A DNA stretch of 12,080 nt, taken from Gammaproteobacteria bacterium. GTDB taxonomy: Bacteria; Pseudomonadota; Gammaproteobacteria; DSM-19610. Within the stretch, counting starts at the first letter, position 1; every line of letters begins with the position of its first letter. The translations under genes were made by a program, and so were the position numbers. The stretch spans positions 1 through 12,080 of the forward strand of contig DRQL01000193.1 of NCBI GenBank assembly GCA_011371465.1, written 5' to 3'. Shown here piece after piece: positions 1-5,781 of this stretch. The notes under the pieces are model-generated. The model saw nothing but the letters and a program-made list of their open reading frames with translations. It did no database searches and was not told the origin of the DNA.

Positions 1-347
1 GGATTGACATCGGCTACGTCCATGGAGCGTGAAATATCGAGCAGGATCACCAGGTCGGCACCGGGCGCAAACGGATTCATCTGGCGGAAATCCCAGCGCG
101 GACCGGCCATGGCGAGTGACAGCAGGCTCCACGCCAGCGCCCAGCCAAACAGCGGCCAGCGGCTGTTGACGACGCGCGTGGTGGCGACCCCGGTCAGGTA
201 GGGCAGCAGGCGGGTATCGGCGTAGCGGGTCTCGTATCCCTGCGGTCGCAACGGTGACGAACGCAACAGCCAGAAGATCACCAGCGGCGGTACCAGCAGG
301 CCCCACAACCACAGTGGCTGGGCGAAGTGCAGGCCGGCATCAGGCAT
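1..347 (-). CDS. VWA-domain membrane protein, BatB-like (N-terminal part, cut by window edge)
   Basis: Only the first 115 codons lie in the window; the gene runs off at position 1. The start is ATG at 347-345, inside the end of the preceding VWA gene (shared ATGCCTGA, 8 bp), which points to coupled translation. Two hydrophobic segments are visible, about residues 11-27 and 67-82, followed by the beginning of a von Willebrand factor A domain with a complete first MIDAS loop (DISRSM; D104, S106, S108). This is the usual layout of BatA/BatB proteins: two N-terminal membrane helices, then a periplasmic VWA domain that binds a metal ion and a partner protein. As the second VWA gene after moxR-DUF58-DUF4381 it corresponds to BatB, which often carries C-terminal TPR repeats; whether this one does cannot be seen. 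Family call is firm, the exact Bat name is by position. Confidence 0.9.
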   Translation of the reverse strand, partial: MPDAGLHFAQPLWLWGLLVPPLVIFWLLRSSPLRPQGYETRYADTRLLPYLTGVATTRVVNSRWPLFGWALAWSLLSLAMAGPRWDFRQMNPFAPGADLVILLDISRSMDVADVN

Positions 348-1380
348 AACTGCGGCCCCGGTCCAGGTGACGGGCCCGCGCACCCGGAAACAGTCCCAGC
401 AACAGCAGCGCCAGCAGCGCCATGCCCAGCGGCCAGCGGTAGAGCGGGTGCGGGATCATCACGGTGCGCGATTCCGCCCGGCTTTTTTCCAGTTCATCGA
501 TGCGCCGGTAGATGCTTTCCAGGGCGTTGGTATCGGTGCCGCGGAAATAGGCGCCGCCGGTGGTTTCGGCCAGGCTGCGCATGACGGCTTCATCGAAACC
601 CAGGTCGTCGCGGGTGATCAGGCGACCGTTTTCCATGATTGGAACGTCCTTGCGGTCACTGCCCACGCCAATGGCATAAATACGAATGCCTTCGCGTGCC
701 GCGAGTTCCGCGGCCACCAGCGGGGGAATGGTTCCGGCGGTATTTTCCCCGTCGGCGATCAGCACCAGCACGCGTGAACCCGGCGGACGCTCGCGCAGTT
801 TTTTTACACCGAGCCCGATCGCATCGCCCATGGCGGTGCCGTCGCCGGCGATGCGCGGCACCAGTTCGTCCAGCAGCTGCTGGACGGCTTTGCGATCCAG
901 GGTCAGTGGCGACAGCACGAACGCGCGGCTGCCGAAGATGATCAGGCCGACCCGGTCATCCCGGCGGGCTTCAATAAAGCGGCCGATGACGCCCTTGACC
1001 ACCTGCATGCGGCTGACCTGCTTGCCGGCGATGGTAAAGTCCAGGGCATCCATGGAGTGCGAGGTGTCGACGGCCAGCATCAGGTCGTAGCCTTCGCGGC
1101 GTTCTTCGGTGTGCGGCACCAGCCACTGTGGTCGCATCAATGCGACCGTCAGGCCGACCCACAGCAGGGTCAGCAGCAGGTAATAGATGCGTGTGCCGAT
1201 GGGGACGGTCGGTCGCCGGGTATGGAATGCCGCCTGCAGGTTGTGCAGCTCCGGGTGCAGCAAGGTGGTATTGCGCTCACGCGTATCGGTAGAGGTATAG
1301 GCGTGGTTGCGGTTCAGCAGCCACATGGACAGCGGTACGAACAGCAGCAGTCCCATCCATGGCCATTCGAACTCAAGCAT
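340..1380 (-). CDS. batA: VWA-domain membrane protein, BatA-like
   Basis: A 346-residue protein with membrane helices at about residues 8-22, 67-83 and 315-332 enclosing a VWA domain (about 97-290). The metal-binding MIDAS residues are all present: DTSHS at 105-109, the threonine of GDGTAMGDA (T182) and the aspartate of IADGENT (D210), so metal-dependent ligand binding is likely intact. The reading frame is open 32 codons further upstream, but that extension lies wholly inside the DUF4381 gene and lacks membrane-protein character; ATG at 1380 overlaps the DUF4381 stop as ATGCTTGA, as at the next junction. The VWA domain should face the periplasm, with the C-terminal helix anchoring it. In the Bat clusters it is thought to work with MoxR and the DUF58 protein in envelope or oxygen-stress tolerance; the molecular task is not established. 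The gene name follows cluster position. Confidence 0.94.
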   Translation of the reverse strand: MLEFEWPWMGLLLFVPLSMWLLNRNHAYTSTDTRERNTTLLHPELHNLQAAFHTRRPTVPIGTRIYYLLLTLLWVGLTVALMRPQWLVPHTEERREGYDLMLAVDTSHSMDALDFTIAGKQVSRMQVVKGVIGRFIEARRDDRVGLIIFGSRAFVLSPLTLDRKAVQQLLDELVPRIAGDGTAMGDAIGLGVKKLRERPPGSRVLVLIADGENTAGTIPPLVAAELAAREGIRIYAIGVGSDRKDVPIMENGRLITRDDLGFDEAVMRSLAETTGGAYFRGTDTNALESIYRRIDELEKSRAESRTVMIPHPLYRWPLGMALLALLLLGLFPGARARHLDRGRSYA

Positions 1381-1876
1381 GTCGGCTCCCGGCGCTGCGA
1401 TCGACCCAGGGAAATGCGGCGTCGATGAGGCAGCGCAGCTGCCGGCTGTCCGCTTCATCACTGTCCGGCGGGGCATAGGGCAGGGTGAGCAGGGGACGCC
1501 CGTGACGCTTCCAGTCGAAGCCGGCCGGGTCGTGTTCCCGCAGCCAGCTCAGCCAGCGTTCACCACTCAGCCCGGCGGCGCTGCTGCGGCCCAGGCGGGC
1601 CATGGCAATACGACGCAGCAGCTCCGACAGTTCCGCGGCGAGTTGCATGGGCGGCATGCGGTCAGCCTGTCGCTGGAGTGTGCACAGCTGTTTCCAGGCA
1701 GACCGGCGCCAGGAGCCGGCCGGGTAGCGACGCAGGTTGCGCAGTAGCGGCCGTAGTGCAAACAACAGTGCTACCGCGCCAGCAGCCAGCAGCCACCAGC
1801 CGATGGCCGGCGGCCACCAGGGAATCGGGTCCAGTCCCTGGATATCGCGCAGTCGTGCCAGCATATCGGGATTCAC
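1373..1876 (-). CDS. DUF4381 family membrane protein
   Basis: A 167-residue protein between the DUF58 and first VWA genes, the usual place of DUF4381 proteins in gammaproteobacterial MoxR clusters. A short N-terminal segment rich in Trp and Pro (DPIPWWPPAIGWW) leads into one membrane helix at about residues 17-36, followed by a basic cytoplasmic stretch and a helical soluble domain with the ARLGRSSAAGLSGERWL region and a C-terminal LIDAAFPW motif. The start chosen is GTG at 1876, which overlaps the DUF58 stop as GTGA and has a GAGG ribosome binding site about eight bases upstream; an ATG four codons later is the alternative. The longer open frame upstream lies inside DUF58 and is not credible. 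The role is unknown; it probably assembles with the VWA proteins in the inner membrane. Confidence 0.9.
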   Translation of the reverse strand: MNPDMLARLRDIQGLDPIPWWPPAIGWWLLAAGAVALLFALRPLLRNLRRYPAGSWRRSAWKQLCTLQRQADRMPPMQLAAELSELLRRIAMARLGRSSAAGLSGERWLSWLREHDPAGFDWKRHGRPLLTLPYAPPDSDEADSRQLRCLIDAAFPWVDRSAGSRHA

Positions 1877-2796
1877 AGGAACGACCTCATGCGCAGGCGG
1901 CGTTCCAGTCCCTGCATCAGCGTGGCGTGCACGTCGCAACCGGTTTCCACCGGGATCAGTGCGCAACCGGTTCCGTTGCTCAGCTGCGCCAGTTGTTCAC
2001 GGCGCTGCTGCCACGCCCGCCGGTAGGCATCACGCCCCGCCGCATCGGAGGTATTGACGCTCAGCAGCTCGCCGGCCGGTGAACGGAACAGGACATTACC
2101 CATGTCCGGCAGTTCGCGGTCGGCCGGGTCATCGACCGGCACCAGTACCACCGCGTGTTGCTGGCGCAGTTGCGCCAGCCCCTGCGCCAGGCCGGTGTGT
2201 TCACGGTTGAAATCAGCAATCACAAAAACCAGTCCCCCGGTGCCGATACCGCGCGCCGCCTGGCGCAGGATGTCGGACAGCAGTTCGGGGTTCGATGCTT
2301 CGTGCTGCACGTCATCGGTGGTCATGGCCTTGAGCAGACGCCACAGGGCGCGCCGGTTCTTGGTAGGACGGAAATACACGTTGTTACTGCCGTCGCCACC
2401 GAACAGCAGGCCGCCCACGCGGTCATGCAAGCCGTTGGCGGCCCAGCCCAGCAGCGCCGCGGCTCGTGCGGCCTGCACTGATTTGAAGGTTTTGCGGGTA
2501 CCGAAGGCCATGTGCGGTCCCTTGTCGACACAGAGTATGACGCTGCGTTCGCGTTCTTCACGGAATACCTTGAGGTGGGCTGAGCCGGTGCGCGCGGTCA
2601 CTTTCCAGTCCATGTTGCGAATGTCGTCGCCTTCCCGGTATTCACGCACTTCCTCGAAATTCAGGCCCTGGCCGCGGAACACCGAGGCGTACAGTCCGCT
2701 GAAGGAGGAATTGACCCGGTGGTGGGAAGCCAGCCCAAGGGTGTGTGCCTGGTGGCGCAGTTCCAGCAGGTCGTCCAGGCGGGGTTGCAGGTTCAT
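1873..2796 (-). CDS. DUF58 protein, MoxR partner
   Basis: A 307-residue soluble protein with the DUF58 signature at residues 51-70 (REYREGDDIRNMDWKVTART) followed by a VWA-like fold. No membrane helix is visible, so it probably acts at the cytoplasmic side of the Bat complex. DUF58 proteins are encoded directly after moxR in many bacteria and are believed to be partners or clients of the ATPase. The expected MIDAS sequence DxSxS reads DKGPHM at 91-96, so the metal-coordinating serines are missing and metal binding is doubtful. The start at ATG 2796 lies 7 bp after the moxR stop with a GAGG ribosome binding site six bases upstream. The stop overlaps the next gene by 4 bp. Family assignment is secure; biochemical function is not known. 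Confidence 0.95.
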   Translation of the reverse strand: MNLQPRLDDLLELRHQAHTLGLASHHRVNSSFSGLYASVFRGQGLNFEEVREYREGDDIRNMDWKVTARTGSAHLKVFREERERSVILCVDKGPHMAFGTRKTFKSVQAARAAALLGWAANGLHDRVGGLLFGGDGSNNVYFRPTKNRRALWRLLKAMTTDDVQHEASNPELLSDILRQAARGIGTGGLVFVIADFNREHTGLAQGLAQLRQQHAVVLVPVDDPADRELPDMGNVLFRSPAGELLSVNTSDAAGRDAYRRAWQQRREQLAQLSNGTGCALIPVETGCDVHATLMQGLERRLRMRSFL

Positions 2797-2803
2797 GCGC
2801 GCC

Positions 2804-3790
2804 TCAGGGGATGGCCACCAGGGACAACAGGCGTTCGATCAGGTCGTCGCTGGTTACCCCCTCGGCTTCCGCTTCAAAGGTCAGCAACAGGCGGTGACGC
2901 AGGATGTCGGGCGCAATCTCCTGGATATGCTCCGGTGATACATAGGGTTCGCCGTGCAGCCAGGCGCGCGCCCGCGCGCAGCGTGCCAGTGCCAGGCTGG
3001 CGCGTGGCGAAGCACCGAAGCGACACCAGCGTGCCAGGTCACGGTCGTAATTCTGCGGGTTGCGGGTAGCCTGTACCAGGTCGACGATGTAGCGGTTCAG
3101 TTTCGGGCTGACGAACAGTTCAGCGACCGCAGCGCGTATGGCGAACAGATCCGCCTGCGAAAGCGGGTTGGCCGGTGGTCGGGGCAACTCGCGCTGGCGG
3201 TCGTTGTCCAGTTCCAGGATTTTCAGTTCCTGGTCGTGAGTGGGGTAGTCGACCAGTACCTGCATGAGGAAACGGTCCAGCTGGGCTTCGGGTAAATGGT
3301 AGGTGCCTTCCTGTTCCACCGGGTTCTGGGTGGCCAGCACCATGAACAGCTGCGGCAGCAGGTAGGTTTCCTGGCCCACGGTGATCTGGCGTTCGCCCAT
3401 GGCTTCCAGCAGGGCCGCCTGTACCTTGGCTGGTGCGCGGTTGACCTCGTCAGCCAGCAGGATGTTGTGAAACAGCGGGCCCGGCCGGAATTCGAACTCG
3501 GCCTTTTCCTGCCGGTAGATATCGGTGCCGATCAGGTCGGACGGCAGCAGGTCGGGGGTGAACTGGATACGGTGAAAATCACCCTCGATCGCTTCCGACA
3601 GCGCGTTGACCGCCGTGGTTTTCGCCAGGCCGGGCATGCCTTCCACCAGCATATGGCCGTCGCTCAACAGGCAGACCAGCATGCCGTCGATCAGTTTGTG
3701 CTGGCCGATGACATGGGAGGCCAGGTGCTTACGTACGGGATCCAGCCTGTCAGGGGTTATGGTGGAGCTTGTCGGGGGTTGTCTGGTCAC
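2804..3790 (-). CDS. moxR: MoxR-family AAA+ ATPase
   Basis: A 328-residue AAA+ ATPase, typical length for MoxR. Visible motifs are Walker A GMPGLAKTT (51-59), Walker B ILLADEVNR (110-118), sensor 1 ATQNP (153-157) with the MoxR-typical EGTYHLPEAQLDRF (161-174), and a C-terminal helical lid domain. It should hydrolyse ATP as a ring and remodel or activate partners, here presumably the DUF58 and VWA proteins encoded next. The start is GTG at 3790: no in-frame ATG precedes the conserved region and AGGAGG lies ten bases upstream. It is the first gene of a five-gene minus-strand operon and is divergent from the DUF3175 gene; about 250 bp between them must hold both promoters. On the minus strand a TGC-TACACT sequence (3893-3898 in plus coordinates) could be an extended -10 element, but no good -35 accompanies it. 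Confidence 0.96.
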   Translation of the reverse strand: MTRQPPTSSTITPDRLDPVRKHLASHVIGQHKLIDGMLVCLLSDGHMLVEGMPGLAKTTAVNALSEAIEGDFHRIQFTPDLLPSDLIGTDIYRQEKAEFEFRPGPLFHNILLADEVNRAPAKVQAALLEAMGERQITVGQETYLLPQLFMVLATQNPVEQEGTYHLPEAQLDRFLMQVLVDYPTHDQELKILELDNDRQRELPRPPANPLSQADLFAIRAAVAELFVSPKLNRYIVDLVQATRNPQNYDRDLARWCRFGASPRASLALARCARARAWLHGEPYVSPEHIQEIAPDILRHRLLLTFEAEAEGVTSDDLIERLLSLVAIP

Positions 3791-4040
3791 GCTGCCTGTG
3801 CCTCCTGTGAGACTTATACCCCGGGCGGACGAGGGTGTAAGTGATGGGTATCTTTGTAGTTTTCATCGTCTGATAGAACCACACCCGTGTGCAGTGTAGC
3901 ATCCGCTGAAAATAACGGCATGATGCAGGTCAATTAAGCCGTGCCAAAGCAGGTGGTAAAGCGGCGGGGAGTCGGGATATGGTGCCGGATTATAGCTTGA
4001 TCGGGGTTTCCCTGCCCGGGTGAAGGTCGGGTGTATCGGT

Positions 4041-4328
4041 ATGAGTGAAGAGAACGGCAACTGGTCATCTCGCGTCACACGGGAAAGCGCTGCGCTGGAC
4101 CTGGAGGAGGGTGTCTTTACCTGGAAGGACCCGCGCCGAATTGCCCTGTCCCTGAAACGTTCCGCCGAGGCCAGTCGACGCCGAAAATCCACCCCGTTCC
4201 GTTCTGCCATGTCGATGCTGGTTTTCTATATCAACCGCGCCGGCAAACAGCTGGACCCGGGGCAAAAAGCAATCCTGGAGGCGGCCAAGGTGGAATTGCG
4301 CAAGCTGTACGGTCGGGTCTGGCGGTAA
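4041..4328 (+). CDS. DUF3175 family protein
   Basis: A 95-residue basic cytoplasmic protein with no signal peptide or membrane helix. It matches the pattern I know for DUF3175: an N-terminal WSSRVTRESAALDLEEGVF block, then WKDPRRIALSLKRSAEAS, a basic RRRKSTPFRSAMSMLVFYINRAGK core and a C-terminal LEAAKVELRKLYGR helix. The function of the family is unknown; the many Arg/Lys residues and helical pattern would fit nucleic-acid or protein binding, which is inference. The start is ATG at 4041; an in-frame GTG 21 bases upstream (4020) would add seven residues not typical for the family. It stands alone between the divergent moxR operon and the convergent lipoprotein gene, whose stop is only 50 bp beyond its own. 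No convincing terminator is seen in that gap. Confidence 0.88.
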   Translation: MSEENGNWSSRVTRESAALDLEEGVFTWKDPRRIALSLKRSAEASRRRKSTPFRSAMSMLVFYINRAGKQLDPGQKAILEAAKVELRKLYGRVWR

Positions 4329-4378
4329 TCATCCTGACGCCAGGGTGTGCAAGTGGTCTGTAGCAGGACCTGTATAGA

Positions 4379-4825
4379 CTACCGGGTCTTCATCTCAATG
4401 ATGACTTTGCCGCCCTCCAGGGAATCAAAGTCCTGTTCTGCTCCCGGCTTCATCAGTACCTGTCCCCTGAGGTGTACGGAACTGTCATCGCCCGGTTTTC
4501 GCGCGGGCCCAAACAGGTCGGGCAGGATGTGATCCTCAACGGTACCGGTGTTATTGCGGACCTTCCCATCTGCTGCCGTTTGTGGCGGCAGGCTGAGATC
4601 CAGTGGCCTGTGCGTATTCGTCTTCTTGCTGGCCGGAGCCGGTTTCCCGGCTTCTTGCTGTTCCGGTGTCAAATCAACCGGTGTGCGGGCCTCTGTCTGC
4701 TGACCGGCCGGCGGGTCCAGTTGTTTTCCCGTCAGCGGGGGAGTATCCGTAGCATCGTTGCATCCAGCCAAAACCAGGCCGGCTGCCAGGATGCAAACGC
4801 GTGTAATCCGTCTATCGTCTTGCAT
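4379..4825 (-). CDS. Small predicted lipoprotein, unknown function
   Basis: A 148-residue predicted lipoprotein. Residues 1-22 form a lipoprotein signal: charged DDRR, hydrophobic VCILAAGLV, then lipobox LAGC with the lipidated cysteine at 22. The mature part starts with a low-complexity Pro/Gln/Thr-rich linker (about 23-70), suggesting a tether, and ends in a short folded region with HRPLDLSLPP (72-81), ILPDLFG (100-106), VHLRGQVLMK (117-126) and LEGGKVIIEMKTR (136-148). I do not recognise a named domain. ATG at 4825 is chosen; an in-frame GTG at 4837 adds four residues and is possible, as neither has a strong ribosome binding site. It lies downstream of the sulfur-globule-like gene on the same strand, just past that gene's terminator, so expression may depend on read-through. 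It may be anchored in the outer membrane, since Asn rather than Asp follows the cysteine. Confidence 0.75.
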   Translation of the reverse strand: MQDDRRITRVCILAAGLVLAGCNDATDTPPLTGKQLDPPAGQQTEARTPVDLTPEQQEAGKPAPASKKTNTHRPLDLSLPPQTAADGKVRNNTGTVEDHILPDLFGPARKPGDDSSVHLRGQVLMKPGAEQDFDSLEGGKVIIEMKTR

Positions 4826-4842
4826 GCTTTCACTCACACAGA

Positions 4843-4867
4843 AAAAGGGGCTCGTTGAGCCCCTTTT
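4843..4867 (-). terminator. Intrinsic terminator after the sulfur-globule-like gene
   Basis: An 11-bp perfect inverted repeat with a 3-base loop: GGGGCTC (4847-4853) and GAGCCCC (4857-4863), extended by flanking A/T tracts. On the minus strand the GC stem is followed by TTTTT, the classic Rho-independent form; the plus strand also has TTTT after the stem, so it can act both ways. It sits 43 bp beyond the stop of the 4910-5362 gene and only about 18 bp before the lipoprotein start, so it should strongly reduce lipoprotein transcription from upstream. Confidence 0.85.
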
Positions 4868-4883
4868 ATCTGCAAGGTAACCA

Positions 4884-4917
4884 GGGCCTGTTAACAGGCC
4901 CCAGGTGTGCTACCTGG
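4884..4917. repeat. Two further hairpins at the 3' end of the sulfur-globule-like gene
   Basis: GGGCCTGTTAACAGGCCC (4884-4901) is a perfect 18-base palindrome. Beside it CCAGGT (4901-4906) pairs with ACCTGG (4912-4917) across five bases, spanning the stop codon (4910-4912). With the terminator stem next to it this gives three consecutive hairpins, which could protect the 3' end of an abundant short mRNA from exonucleases. That role is inferred. Confidence 0.6.
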
Positions 4918-5362
4918 CAGGGGCGGTCGCCGGTGCCTGCTGTTGCTGTTGCCGCTGTTGCGGTGCGCCATAGGGTGCGCCGTAAGGAGCGCCACCATAA
5001 CCGGGTCCATAACCGGGACCGTAACCACCATAGCCGGGACCGTAACCACCATAACCAGGGCCATAACCATAAGGGCCGTACCCATAAGGGGCATAGCCAC
5101 CATAGTAACGGTTATAGTAGTCGTTATAGCCGCGGCCATAGCCACGACCATACCCACGGCCTGAACCATGACCGCTGAAGCTCATGTCGAAGTCGCCATC
5201 GCCGAACATGTCGCCCAGACCGTCACCCCAGCCATTGTTGCCCCAGCCGTTATTACCCCAGCCGTTGTTGTTCCAGGGACCCCACCAGGCTTGCGCCGAG
5301 GTCATGGTCAATGCGGTAGCGCCAGCCAGTATGGCGGCAAAAACAGTTTTTTTGATGTTCAT
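4910..5362 (-). CDS. Sulfur-globule-protein-like secreted Gly/Tyr-rich protein
   Basis: A 150-residue secreted protein. Residues 1-25 are a Sec signal peptide (MNIKK, hydrophobic core, cleavage after SAQA). The mature part begins WWGPW, continues with three NNGWG repeats (32-46), an acidic GDGLGDMFGDGDFDMSFSG block, a GRGYGRGY region (69-79), many GPGYGGY/PYG repeats (90-133) and a Gln-rich end. This order closely matches sulfur globule envelope proteins of purple sulfur bacteria such as Allochromatium SgpA-C, structural proteins coating sulfur droplets stored in the periplasmic space. At about 13 kDa mature it is larger than those (roughly 8-11 kDa). The ATG at 5362 has GAGGAG six bases upstream. 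Glycine-rich cell-surface proteins of other kinds are the main alternative, but the WGPW start and FDMSFSG block favour the sulfur globule family. No sox or dsr genes are in view. Confidence 0.83.
   Translation of the reverse strand: MNIKKTVFAAILAGATALTMTSAQAWWGPWNNNGWGNNGWGNNGWGDGLGDMFGDGDFDMSFSGHGSGRGYGRGYGRGYNDYYNRYYGGYAPYGYGPYGYGPGYGGYGPGYGGYGPGYGPGYGGAPYGAPYGAPQQRQQQQQAPATAPAR
5013..5054. repeat. Tandem 21-bp repeat inside the sulfur-globule-like gene
   Basis: Two adjacent copies of a 21-bp unit (5013-5033 and 5034-5054) differ at one base and encode YGGYGPG on the minus strand. Degenerate copies follow on both sides. Such repeats can expand or contract by slippage and would change protein length without breaking the frame. 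Confidence 0.8.
5226..5270. repeat. Three tandem 15-bp repeats encoding NNGWG
   Basis: Units CCCCAGCCATTGTTG (5226-5240), CCCCAGCCGTTATTA (5241-5255) and CCCCAGCCGTTGTTG (5256-5270) lie in direct tandem and encode the Asn-Asn-Gly-Trp-Gly repeats of the mature N-terminus on the minus strand. Confidence 0.8.
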
Positions 5363-5381
5363 GTCAGTCTCCTCGTTGTAT

Positions 5382-5410
5382 CAGATAACCACAGGTTCGT
5401 TAAAGATCAA
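5382..5410 (-). promoter_or_regulatory. Possible sigma70-type promoter of the sulfur-globule-like gene
   Basis: On the minus strand TTGATC (5410-5405) and TATCTG (5387-5382) are separated by 17 bases, with transcription then starting close to the GAGGAG ribosome binding site. The -10 match is weak and the leader would be very short, so this is a candidate only. The -35 hexamer abuts the end of the MITE-like element. Confidence 0.25.
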
Positions 5411-5534
5411 GGAACCTCTGATTGATCCGGAATTTACGTTATTGCGGGCGAAGCGCGGCAATCTCATGCAATGGAATCAGTCTGTTAGAGATTGCCGTGC
5501 TTCGCTCGCAATGACGAATTGATCAGGGTTTCCT
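5409..5534. mobile_element. MITE-like palindromic element
   Basis: The core is a pair of 25-base arms, 5441-5465 and 5488-5512, inverted and identical at 23 positions, separated by 22 bases. The arm reads ATTGCGAGCGAAGCACGGCA then ATCTC in its right-hand form, a type I know from intergenic palindromes of many bacteria. Outside lie weaker inverted ends, AAGGAACCTCTGATTGATC on the left (5409-5427) and the complement of GATCAGGGTTTCCT on the right (5521-5534). There is no coding capacity, so any movement would need a transposase elsewhere. I could not identify a clear target duplication, so the outer boundaries are approximate. Confidence 0.6.
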
Positions 5535-5781
5535 CAATGCGTCGATCATCGGCAAATCGGTTATGGCGGGAATAATTGCTGCCACCGTAACGGTTGTTTC
5601 ACAGCAGCGCTGAGCTGCTCTTGCCTGAATCACTCTATTACAGGTGACACGGGTATTCCTTGACCCCCGTCAGGTAACCAGTGAAGAACGGTGCTGCCGA
5701 ACTATGGGGAAATGCACCCTGCCGGCGCAGGCCGACAAACAGCGGTACTCGTTATGCGCCCGGGTGCCGGGTGATTGCTGC

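Larger units (their letters stand above)
5363..5781. other. 419-bp gene-free region
   Basis: Between the sulfur-globule-like gene and the antiporter stop. It holds the ribosome binding site and possible promoter of the former (5363-5410), the palindromic MITE-like element (about 5409-5534) and about 245 bp with no recognisable gene. In the last part I see only small hairpins: AGCAGC/GCTGCT around 5599-5615, and GCTCAT-AC-ATGAGC (5780-5793) overlapping the antiporter stop codon, without a T tract. Reading frames here are short or shadows extending from the antiporter. Confidence 0.7.

Noticed and set aside
1381..1476. 32-residue N-terminal extension of the BatA-like protein
   Set aside because: It lies entirely in the DUF4381 coding region and the family starts directly at the first membrane helix.
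2054..2938. Long plus-strand open frame (294 codons) opposite DUF58
   Set aside because: Composition is Ser/Arg-rich and unlike any family; the opposite strand carries a clear DUF58 gene.
5013..5270. CRISPR-like regular repeats
   Set aside because: The repeats are directly adjacent without spacers and encode the Gly/Tyr and NNGWG repeats of a protein.
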